Assembly (NCBI GenBank): GCA_964472305.1
Contig: CAYYJR010000002.1
Location: 228,977-292,976 of the forward strand
DNA from: CAYYJR01 sp964472305
Lineage (GTDB): Bacteria > Armatimonadota > Hebobacteria > CAIYQO01
Reading direction: 5' to 3'
DNA: 64,000 bases
The translations under genes and the position numbers were made by a program. The notes under the pieces were generated by a model that ran no database searches, was not told the DNA's origin, and saw only the letters and a list, made by a program, of their open reading frames with translations. Each line of letters opens with the position of its first letter. Within the stretch, counting starts at the first letter, position 1. Shown here one piece after another: positions 52,588 through 60,290 of the stretch.

Positions 52588-55500
52588 TTATTGTGCCGAT
52601 GGCCCGGCATTGTAATGACGCAACACCTGTTCGTCGGTGAAGCAGGTATCATGGATGGCCAGCAGATAGTAGGTGCCCAGGTAATAGCGCTGGCCATCAG
52701 CAAATGCACCGAGCAGCAGGCGTGCATCAGGCAACCATTCCTCGGGTTTCCACGCAATGGGCTGTGCGCCGACTTTCACGCCGTTGACGTAGCAACTGGT
52801 GATTTTGCCGTTCCAGGTGATCACCAGGTGCTGCAGGCCGGTGCGAAAGCCGGCAAAGACAGCGCTGGCATTTTTCACATCGGCCCGGTTGGGACCGTTG
52901 GGCTCGAAAGCCAGCGCAGCGGTGCGGTGCGCCAGGGTCAGGTTCTGCGTACCGGCGGTTTCCCAGGTCAGCAGGCACCCCGACCAGGCAGAAGGCGGAT
53001 ACAGCGTATCGGTGGAGACCCACGTCTCGAAAGTTGCGGCGCGGGTCTCGGCAATGGCACTCAGTTTTGTCATCGGCTCTGCCGTCGCCAGCGTCACCGC
53101 GCCTTGTAGCGTCAGTCCCTGGCCGGGCAACCACTGCACCGGGGCGCCGGCGGGAATCACCAGATTGCCAGCCGGCACAGCGCCGGTATCGCGCACCACC
53201 GTGCTGCCCTCGCCGTCGTGGAAGCGATACAGTGCCAGCGCGTGCGTATCGTCGCGTCCCAGCGCGGGATTGAACACCGGCAACGTCAGTTGAAAGGCGT
53301 GTGACGTGCGCTCGCCATCACTGGCGCTGATCAGATACCAGTGGTTGCCGGGCGCATGCGGGGTGAAGGTCGCGCGCATGCGGTCCACCGTGACGGCTTT
53401 TTCCTCGCCGGACGGCGTGTTTTTCGCCTCCGCTTGCAGGTGTACCGACTTACCGGTGGTAGACCAGGCGTTGGGAAAGTCCAACACGATGGGCTGGTCC
53501 ACGTTGCCCCATTCCGGATACCATGGCTCGTCGAGAATCACCCGTGGATCGTTGCGTGGCTGCGGTGGATTCAGGAAATGAATACGCACGCGAGCGAGCG
53601 AGATACCGTTGTCGCTGGTGCAGACCATCGGCACGCCGCCGACGATAGGATTGTGATCAGTGTACGTGAGCACCAGCTTGCCTTCCACCCAGAATTCAAT
53701 CACATCGCCATATTTCCGCAGCGACAAGTCGAACCATTCACGGTGGGCGCTGCCGCGGCCCGGCACCATGAAGTTAGCGGTGGCGACCTCTACCCCGTTG
53801 CGATAGAGCACGGTACGGCTGTTCGGGACGCCATCAACGCCCGGTGCACCGAAAATGCCGGTGTAGCCGGTGCGCGGATTGCTTCCGTCACCACAGATAC
53901 TGATGCCCAGGTTGCGATAACGATTATCGTAAATCTCGTGTTCGCGCGGGTATTCCATCTTCAGCCCGACGAACGCTTCGAATGACTGATCGCCGGTGAA
54001 GCGATTCTTGTGCGCGAGCACCACATCGCCGTGCCCCCACCCGCCCAGGAATGACCAGTGCGGCGCGCAGGACCAGCGCACGGTAGGCCTCCACATTCCC
54101 TGACCGACCCAGTCCACCGGCGCATCGGCGAAGGTGTAGTCGAGCACGTTGCGTCCGGTTGCCACCTGATCGGTGATGCCGGCGTAACACCCCTCGGCGA
54201 AGTAGCCCGGATGCATGCCGGTCAGCGGATTGCGGTCGGTCGCCTCCAGCACGCTGTCACCGTCCAGTTCCAACCAGACGCGCTCCCGGTCGCGTCGCAG
54301 GCGCAGGCTATATTCTTCACCCACCTCCAGTGGCGGCAATTTGGCGCTCGCCAGCACGGTGGTGTCGCGATAGAGGGTGCCGGTGATCTGCGCCTCATCC
54401 TCCGTACGTTGCATCACCGCGCGATAGCCGGAGTTGGCATCCTTGCCGTCGCCGTTGATTACCAGCCAGAGCTGACCCGTTTTCCCGTCGGTGGGTTTCA
54501 GCGTGAGGGCGGTCCAGTATTCGCCGAAGAAATCATCGCGATGCACCATATGGTTGGGCGCGCCAATGATGGTGGTCCAGTCGCTGCGGTCCGCCGCCCA
54601 CTCCTGCATGCCGTTTTTATCTTCCAGATAACGCTGGTTGACGAAAACCTGGCGGCGCTCGCGCAGCAAGTCGGTCTTCAGCGTACGGCCATACACCGTA
54701 ACATCGTCGAACACCGAGCCGATCTTGCCTTCGGCATACAGACCCACGGCGCCGCGCCACGGCATCAGCTTGGTGCGGACAATGCGCTCGCGCCCGTCCA
54801 CCGCGACGCGCACCTGGTCCAGGGTAGAGGTGACCGCCAGTTGATACCACTGGCCGGGGACGAAACCGCCGGCATCTTCCGCGAGCAGCGTGCGCTGGCC
54901 GTTCTCCAGCCGGTAAAGTGCCAGGCGGTTGCCGGTGGAACGGTTATCATTAGCGGACGTCCACAGCACCAGCAGCCCATTGCGCGCGTCGGTCAGGTTC
55001 ACGCCCACACCCACCGTACCACCGGTGGCTGGACAGACAGCCGTCGTCAATATGTAATCTTCCCAGAACGATTGCCCGGTGGTGCACCACGCCGGCCCTT
55101 TCTCTGCCTGGTTCACCCAGGCGAAAGGATTCTGCGCGTATACAATATTATTGAACCGATTGGCATTGCCTTTGGGATCGCGATCCCACGCGGATTGCAG
55201 TGCCCAGCGCCCGCTCTGCGTCATCCAGCCACCACTCTCATCGGCGGTGCGCATAAAGTTATCGGCGAACACCACCGGCTCCAGTCGCTGGATGCGCGCG
55301 TCTCCCACGCTCCAGTCGTCATGCGCGACGACGCCGGCCAGATTGCCATGGGCGCGCGGCACCTCGCCGCGGAAGAGAAAGGCGTCGTCGTGCAGCACCC
55401 CCAGTTTCCCGCCGCGACGCATAATCGTCAGGTGGTACGGCGTGCCCGGCTGCACGCCGGAGGCGACCTCAATGGGACGGGTGCTCCCCATGCCCACAGC

Positions 55501-55740
55501 TTCGATGACCACGGTACGTTTGGTGAGGGTGACACGCGTATACGCATTCCCCGTGCCTGCCTCCAGCGTCACCTGCACGGCGGCGCGGCCCGACAACCCG
55601 GCTGCCGGCGTCAGCGTGAGAATAGCATCATACAGGTCGGTATCCACTACATCGCTGAACTGCCCGTTCAGCGCGTGCGCCGCGCACCACAACGCACAGC
55701 ATCCGAGCAACAGCAACCAGTGTCCCCAGCGTTTTCTCAT
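52588..55740 (-). CDS. Large exported multi-domain LamG/concanavalin-like protein
   Basis: The 1050-residue protein has a signal peptide (HWLLLLGCCALWCAAHA, cleaved near residue 24). Several jelly-roll repeats follow. Similar motifs recur: WYQLAVTSTLDQVRVAVDGR and YSLRLRRDRERVWLELDG (both in the ligand-strand style of LamG), then WFDLSLRKYGDVIEFWVEGK and HLVITWNGKITSCYVNGVKV. The final LamG-like domain ends YLGTYYLLAIHDTCFTDEQV. No catalytic motif is recognised, so a binding or adhesive role is likely. The first 380 residues are paralogous to the frameshifted gene at 55939 (shared RLEPVVFADNFMR and ALQSAWDRDPKGNANRF). I chose ATG 55740 at the signal peptide; ATG 55755 is near. Confidence 0.87.
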   Translation of the reverse strand: MRKRWGHWLLLLGCCALWCAAHALNGQFSDVVDTDLYDAILTLTPAAGLSGRAAVQVTLEAGTGNAYTRVTLTKRTVVIEAVGMGSTRPIEVASGVQPGTPYHLTIMRRGGKLGVLHDDAFLFRGEVPRAHGNLAGVVAHDDWSVGDARIQRLEPVVFADNFMRTADESGGWMTQSGRWALQSAWDRDPKGNANRFNNIVYAQNPFAWVNQAEKGPAWCTTGQSFWEDYILTTAVCPATGGTVGVGVNLTDARNGLLVLWTSANDNRSTGNRLALYRLENGQRTLLAEDAGGFVPGQWYQLAVTSTLDQVRVAVDGRERIVRTKLMPWRGAVGLYAEGKIGSVFDDVTVYGRTLKTDLLRERRQVFVNQRYLEDKNGMQEWAADRSDWTTIIGAPNHMVHRDDFFGEYWTALTLKPTDGKTGQLWLVINGDGKDANSGYRAVMQRTEDEAQITGTLYRDTTVLASAKLPPLEVGEEYSLRLRRDRERVWLELDGDSVLEATDRNPLTGMHPGYFAEGCYAGITDQVATGRNVLDYTFADAPVDWVGQGMWRPTVRWSCAPHWSFLGGWGHGDVVLAHKNRFTGDQSFEAFVGLKMEYPREHEIYDNRYRNLGISICGDGSNPRTGYTGIFGAPGVDGVPNSRTVLYRNGVEVATANFMVPGRGSAHREWFDLSLRKYGDVIEFWVEGKLVLTYTDHNPIVGGVPMVCTSDNGISLARVRIHFLNPPQPRNDPRVILDEPWYPEWGNVDQPIVLDFPNAWSTTGKSVHLQAEAKNTPSGEEKAVTVDRMRATFTPHAPGNHWYLISASDGERTSHAFQLTLPVFNPALGRDDTHALALYRFHDGEGSTVVRDTGAVPAGNLVIPAGAPVQWLPGQGLTLQGAVTLATAEPMTKLSAIAETRAATFETWVSTDTLYPPSAWSGCLLTWETAGTQNLTLAHRTAALAFEPNGPNRADVKNASAVFAGFRTGLQHLVITWNGKITSCYVNGVKVGAQPIAWKPEEWLPDARLLLGAFADGQRYYLGTYYLLAIHDTCFTDEQVLRHYNAGPSAQ

Positions 55741-55938
55741 ATCACCCACTTGCATTCGTATTGCCAACCGTGTACGATCGATCCTCACTCCTGCTCCGCT
55801 CCTGCTCCTGTGCGGACGACCGGGCAGATGCGGGTCCCGATGCGCTGCGGTCGATGCTACCGCTGTCATAGCGGCGCGCGGTATCCGCTCACTTTTCTTT
55901 TCGACACAAATACCGGCAAAGAGTTGTGCCGTTCCGGT

Positions 55939-57077
55939 TCACCGCGCCGACAGGCCGGCATGATAATGGCGACCGATATCCTCTGGTGACAGGCAAAGGT
56001 CGGTCTTCAACGTCTGACCATATACCGTCAGGCTATCGAACACCGCCCCGGGTCCTTCGACATACAGGCCGACGCCGCCGCGCCAGGGGGTGGGATCTTT
56101 GATGGTCAGCCGCGGTAACCCGTCCACCAGCAACTGTACGTCATCCAGGGTGCAGACTACCGCCAGCTTGTACCACTGCCCCGGCAGAAAGCCGCCGGGG
56201 TTTTGCGCCAAGCGGGTGGGCACATCGTTTGTCACGCGGTAGACGCACAACTCCTTGTCGGACGCCGAGTTGTCGTTCACCGGGCGCCAGCGCACCAGCA
56301 GATAATTGTGCACGTCAACCACGTTCACCACCACGCCGGCGACGGTGCCCGCGCTCGGACGGACGGCGGCGGTCAGCGTGTAGTCTTCCCAGAACGGCTT
56401 GCCCGCCGTGCACAGTGCCGATCCACTTGCCGCGCGGCCCGCCCAGGCGAAGGGATTGAGCGCGTAGATGGCGTTGGTGAAACGGTTGGCGTTGCCTTTG
56501 GGATCGGTGTCCCACGCGGATTGCAGCGCCCAGTGCCCGCTGTGCACCGTCCAGCCGCCGTTCTCGTAGGCGATGCGCATAAAGTTATCGGCGAACACCA
56601 CCGGCTCCAACTGGTGAATGCGCGCATCGATGATGGCCCACCCGCGCTCGCCAGTCACGCCTGCCCGCTGCAATGGCGGTTGCACCGCCGCGCTGCGAAA
56701 AATTAACGCGTCGTCGCGCAACACGCCCAGCCAGGCACCACGGCGCAGCACTGTCAGCCGGCAGGGCTGACCGGGCCGCACCACGGTCTTCAGCACGTCC
56801 AACCGGTCGGCGCGTCCGCCGGCCAGCGACTCGATGATGCGTTGCGTGCGGGTGAGCGTGAAGCGCAGCGCCGTGCCCGCAACGGTGGATTCCAGCAGCA
56901 TCCGCAGCTTGCTGTGCCCCCCAGGCTTTTCACGGGCGCCAGCGTCAGTTGGCAATCATAGCGATCCGTATCCGGCTCGACGCCGAACCACTCTACCGGC
57001 GGTGTGCCGGCCAGCGCCCGGCCGCATGCCAAGCACGCGCAGCCCAATAAGATGAGAGCCACGGATCGACAGGCCAT
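55939..57077 (-). pseudogene. Frameshifted exported LamG-like protein, paralogue of the N-terminal part of the neighbour
   Basis: The reading frame 55939-56955 encodes 338 residues without a signal, including LEPVVFADNFMRIAYENG, ALQSAWDTDPKGNANRF and YGQTLKTDLCLSPEDIGRHY. An adjacent frame starting at ATG 57077 gives a signal peptide (VALILLGCACLACGRALA) and TDRYDCQLTLAPVKSLGG, which aligns to the start of the paralogue at 52588. The switch falls at six C on the plus strand (56917-56922). One extra base would join the two into a protein of about 379 residues. It is either a sequencing error, a true pseudogene or a phase-variable gene. It looks like a duplicate of the first part of the neighbour, including the last residues HYNAGPS/HYHAGLS. 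Confidence 0.75.
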
Positions 57078-57824
57078 ACCATGCTCTTGATGGGCCACCC
57101 GGACCAATCATTCACTGCGCTCTTGTCCACCGCCGGCGTCAGCGTGTATTCCCTGAATGGCCTGCATGTTACAATGTGCCGAGGTGTCCGGCTCAGACAG
57201 GGCCATGCCCGGAAATGAGGTCGATGCAAATCGTCAGTTTCTCTTTCGCGTCGGTTATGTCCTGCGGTTCTCTCCCCAGGAGCGCAGACATGTCCGATTC
57301 GCCGATCCATGCTGACAGGACGTCGAATTCGTCCCGCAATGATTCGAGGCCGTCCCGTTCGAGTGTCTTGCCTGTTTGTCGGATAACCTGCGCAATAAGA
57401 CATTCCAACCGTGCGTCATACCAGCGATTCAGCGCATCATAGCGCTCTGTCTCGGAGCTATTGAACCCCGGATAGCAGCGTATGCTGTGTACGAAGGGAT
57501 ATCATCATCTGTCATGCCGTGCGTCTGGCGATGGTCTTCTTACGATGGTGCGGTTGCCAGGCAGACAAGACCACAGTGTATATTCACAGGCATCTTACAC
57601 GAAAACCTTTCGCTGACACCGCGTGGAAAAGGAGGATCCCCCCGATGTTGTCGAATAGCGATGCTTATCCCGGATTCTTCAGGATATGTCAGGACTGCCG
57701 GGATCGCTGAGGCATTATCCGAAATGTGACGAATAATGCAGGCTCTGCATTCCCGGCCCGCACACGATTGCCCTGGGGCAGCGGGTATATTACAGCAGCA
57801 TCTTCAGCACGGGGGGAAGTCGCA
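57078..57824. other. 747-base low-coding region
   Basis: Between the frameshifted gene and the HPr-like gene only one fragment looks protein-like (57193-57408). The rest shows no convincing frame, repeat or terminator. A TATATT hexamer lies at about 57786, 34 bases before the HPr-like start, and could serve as its -10 box. Confidence 0.4.
57193..57408 (-). pseudogene. Possible gene remnant, helical C-terminal fragment
   Basis: The minus-strand frame reads LIAQVIRQTGKTLERDGLES and DEFDVLSAWIGESDMSALLG, a protein-like amphipathic sequence. It is open upstream to about 57490 (RYDALNRWYDARLEC) but has no ATG or GTG, only a TTG at 57408, and no ribosome site. It may be the end of a decayed gene. 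I do not recognise the family. Confidence 0.35.
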
Positions 57825-58097
57825 ATGCCATCGCAATCGGTGGAAGTGGTCAATGAGGTTGGGCTGCACGCCACGCCGCTGGCGCAATTTGTCACGAAAG
57901 CGCGCTCCTTCCCGGAGACCGTCATTCGCGTGCGCCGCAACGAGCGCGAGGCGGATGGCAAGAGCCTGATCGGCTTGCTCGGGTTGGAGGCGCTGAAAGG
58001 CACGGTAATCGAGATCACCACCGACGGACCGCGTGCCAACGAGGCGTTGGGTGCGCTGGTGTCGCTGGTGGCCGGCGGCTTTGCCGCGCGGCATTGA
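57825..58097 (+). CDS. HPr-like phosphocarrier protein
   Basis: The 90-residue protein has HPr length and fold pattern. VNEVGLHATPLAQFVTKAR places His15, the phosphorylated residue, in the right place. Position 17 is Thr in HATP, whereas HPr normally has Arg (HARP) to contact enzyme I and the phosphate. ADGKSLIGLLGLEA retains the regulatory Ser (Ser47), so HPr-kinase-type control is possible. HPr carries phosphate in the sugar PTS or acts in nitrogen or carbon signalling. No enzyme I or PTS permease is in the window, and the GH4 genes are distant. GGGGGG lies about eight bases before ATG 57825. The changed Arg suggests a signalling rather than a transport role, but this is inference. Confidence 0.85.
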   Translation: MPSQSVEVVNEVGLHATPLAQFVTKARSFPETVIRVRRNEREADGKSLIGLLGLEALKGTVIEITTDGPRANEALGALVSLVAGGFAARH

Positions 58098-58139
58098 GGT
58101 TATCGGCAGCACCGGCTACCGTAAAACGCTTATTCGGGA

Positions 58140-58293
58140 TATAATAGTAGGGGAACTCCGGTCGTCGCACGCGGATCGTGTAAGCGACATTGTGAACGGG
58201 TAACCTACAATCGGAACCATTAGCAGATACCTGAGTCTCGTCTGTCTTCTCCGTGAAGAAGGACGCTCCGGCCAGGAAGAAGAGGAATCCCGG
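58140..58293 (+). promoter_or_regulatory. Promoter and possible structured leader of larB
   Basis: TATAAT at 58140-58145 is a perfect -10, giving a leader of about 140 bases before larB. Stems are visible. GTCGCACG at 58164-58171 pairs with CGTG (58177-58180) and CGAC (58185-58188) around a bulge. ATTGT (58189-58193) pairs with ACAAT (58207-58211). GTC and TTCT (58244-58250) pair with AGAA and GAC (58257-58264). I recognise no known riboswitch family. Confidence 0.4.
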
Positions 58294-59103
58294 GTGAATG
58301 AAGAACGCATTCGCGCGCTGCTGGCCGAGGTTCGCACCGGCGTCCGCACCGACGAAGATTTTATCCGCGCTTTAAAATCCTTACCCTTTGAAGACCTGGG
58401 ATTCGCCAAGCTGGATCATCATCGCCATCTGCGCACCGGCTTTCCCGAGGTAATTTTTGCGCAGGGGAAAACCACCGAGCAGGTGGCACAAATTTTCGCG
58501 CGCCTCCGCGCCCACCATCCGGTGGTGCTGGCTACCCGTGCCACCCCGGACCAGGCGGAGGCGGTGCGCGTGGTGGCGCCGGACAGCATCTACGATACCA
58601 CGTCGCGGTTAATCACCTGGCGTCGGGAGGATTACCCGACACGCCGCAGCGCCACGCCGTTAATTGCGGTGGTGGCCGCCGGCACCGCCGACCTGCCGGT
58701 GGCGGAGGAAGCCGCCGGCACCGCGGAGATCATCGGCTGGCCGGTCGATCGCCTCTACGACGTGGGCGTGGCCGGCCTGCATCGCCTGCTGGCGCACAGC
58801 GAGCGGCTGATGCACGCCACGGCGGTGATCGTGGTGGCGGGTATGGAAGGCGCATTGGCGAGCGTGGTCGGCGGACTAGTGAAAGCGCCCGTCATCGCCG
58901 TCCCCACCAGCGTGGGTTACGGGGCGAGTTTCGGCGGGCTGGCCGCGCTGCTTTCGATGCTGAACAGTTGCGCCGGCGGCGTCGCGGTGATGAATATTGA
59001 CAACGGGTATGGCGCCGGTTATTATGCCGCCTTGCTGGTGGAACTGGCGTGCGCACCTGCCCCAACCTTATCGTCCGTGCAGGATGCTGCGCAAACCGAG
59101 TGA
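58294..59103 (+). CDS. larB: Nickel-pincer cofactor biosynthesis protein LarB
   Basis: The 269-residue protein matches LarB, which carboxylates nicotinic acid adenine dinucleotide in the first step of nickel-pincer nucleotide synthesis and resembles PurE. FPEVIFAQGKTTEQVAQIF is the family start. LIAVVAAGTADLPVAEEAAG is the PurE-like nucleotide-binding stretch. VVAGMEGALASVVGGLV and VIAVPTSVGYGASFGGLAALL follow in order, ending with the Cys-Ala-Gly-Gly segment SMLNSCAGGVAVMNIDNGYG. larC, larE and larA are not in the window. The gene is followed 14 bases later by a cysteine-rich membrane protein. The ribosome site is weak; an in-frame stop directly precedes the ATG, so the start is firm. Confidence 0.95.
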   Translation: MNEERIRALLAEVRTGVRTDEDFIRALKSLPFEDLGFAKLDHHRHLRTGFPEVIFAQGKTTEQVAQIFARLRAHHPVVLATRATPDQAEAVRVVAPDSIYDTTSRLITWRREDYPTRRSATPLIAVVAAGTADLPVAEEAAGTAEIIGWPVDRLYDVGVAGLHRLLAHSERLMHATAVIVVAGMEGALASVVGGLVKAPVIAVPTSVGYGASFGGLAALLSMLNSCAGGVAVMNIDNGYGAGYYAALLVELACAPAPTLSSVQDAAQTE

Positions 59104-59117
59104 AAGGAGAGGTCGCC

Positions 59118-60281
59118 ATGGGTACCACGACCAGGAAATCATCCGGCGGCGGTAACACCAATATGCCTGGGGCGGGCGAAGTGCCGTTGTGGGCACAACC
59201 GCTGGTACGCGGCAGCGATGTTGTCGCGCCCTGGATGCTGTTAATCGCCCTGCTTACCTTCATCATCCTGCTGGCCTCCCTGTTCTTCGGGAAAACGAGC
59301 GCGGATTACCACTCACTCAATGACGTCATCTCGCTGTTCGTCTTCTTTTCCGTAATGGGCGGCGCGGCGCTGCTGGCCGGGCGCTACAAAACCTTCATCC
59401 CCGGCTGGCTGGGTGCCTTTCTCGGTGCGGGCTTCCTGTTCGGCGGCAATATCGTACTCTCCATTCTGGCGGACCGCGGGGGCATCAAAAGCGGTGATCC
59501 CTACCTGAAGCTTCTGTATGAGGCCATGCCCAACGTGGGCGTCTCGCTGCTGGCGCTGTCCATCGTGCGGCTGGCCATCGGATTCGGCATCAAATTCCTC
59601 ACCGAGCGCGGCGTGCGCGCCACCAACAAATTCCGCTACATGGATACCACGGCGATAACCTCGGAGAAACCGGGGTATATTCCGCAGTGCTGGCAAATGT
59701 CGCGCTGTCGACCCGGCGTGCGCATGAGCTGTCCCAACTATCTGGAGCGCGTCACCTGTTGGAAACGCCGCAGCGGTTGTTTTTGCGACCGCAACCTGGC
59801 TAACTACCTGGTCAGCGCGTCGGATCGCGGCTCGGTGTCGGAAGTCGACGACATGCAGCGCAACATCGCGGCCGTCAGCAAGGGACAGGCCGGCCAGGGA
59901 GCGATTATGGGGCACATGAAAAATGCGACCCGCCGTCCCTGGAAAGAGCAGAAAAAACTGTGCCATGCCTGCCCGCTCTACTGCGAGCATCAGGAATATA
60001 AATACCGCAGCCTGCACTGGCTCAGCTTCCCGATCACCATTGTGCTGATCGTGGTCATTTATCCGCTGTTCCACGTTGGCTACGACATGGGCGCCGGCAA
60101 GCTGGATAACTTCATGCAGTACCTGATGTCGATGAAGAAACTGCCGGAAAACTTCAAACCCGATGCCAGCACGCTGGTAGGCAGTCCGTTCGAATATGTC
60201 CTGCTGGCGATGGTCGGCCTCTGGCTGGCCAGCTACGTGGTGGCATTCATCGACCGGGTGTTTTTAGAATGGAAGCTGTAA
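59118..60281 (+). CDS. Membrane protein with two-CW-like cysteine-rich cytoplasmic domain
   Basis: I do not recognise the family of this 387-residue protein. Four membrane segments lie at about residues 35-175 (WMLLIALLTFIILLASLFF, VISLFVFFSVMGGAALLAG, LGAFLGAGFLFGGNIVLSIL, GVSLLALSIVRLAIGFGI). A soluble Cys-rich part follows at about 190-295: CWQMSRC, MSCPNYL, VTCWKRRSGCFC and CHACPLYC. The CW-CP-CW pattern resembles two-CW domains and suggests zinc or iron-sulphur binding. Two more membrane segments end the protein (PITIVLIVVIYPLFHVGY, YVLLAMVGLWLASYVVAFI). AAAGGAG lies eight bases before ATG 59118, only 14 bases after larB, and the next gene is nine bases downstream, so it is part of an operon. 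Confidence 0.88.
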   Translation: MGTTTRKSSGGGNTNMPGAGEVPLWAQPLVRGSDVVAPWMLLIALLTFIILLASLFFGKTSADYHSLNDVISLFVFFSVMGGAALLAGRYKTFIPGWLGAFLGAGFLFGGNIVLSILADRGGIKSGDPYLKLLYEAMPNVGVSLLALSIVRLAIGFGIKFLTERGVRATNKFRYMDTTAITSEKPGYIPQCWQMSRCRPGVRMSCPNYLERVTCWKRRSGCFCDRNLANYLVSASDRGSVSEVDDMQRNIAAVSKGQAGQGAIMGHMKNATRRPWKEQKKLCHACPLYCEHQEYKYRSLHWLSFPITIVLIVVIYPLFHVGYDMGAGKLDNFMQYLMSMKKLPENFKPDASTLVGSPFEYVLLAMVGLWLASYVVAFIDRVFLEWKL

Positions 60282-60290
60282 GGCAGTGCC

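Noticed and set aside
54058..55989. 643-codon plus-strand frame opposite the LamG giant
   Set aside because: It contains no protein-like motifs and is explained by the codon use of the opposite gene.
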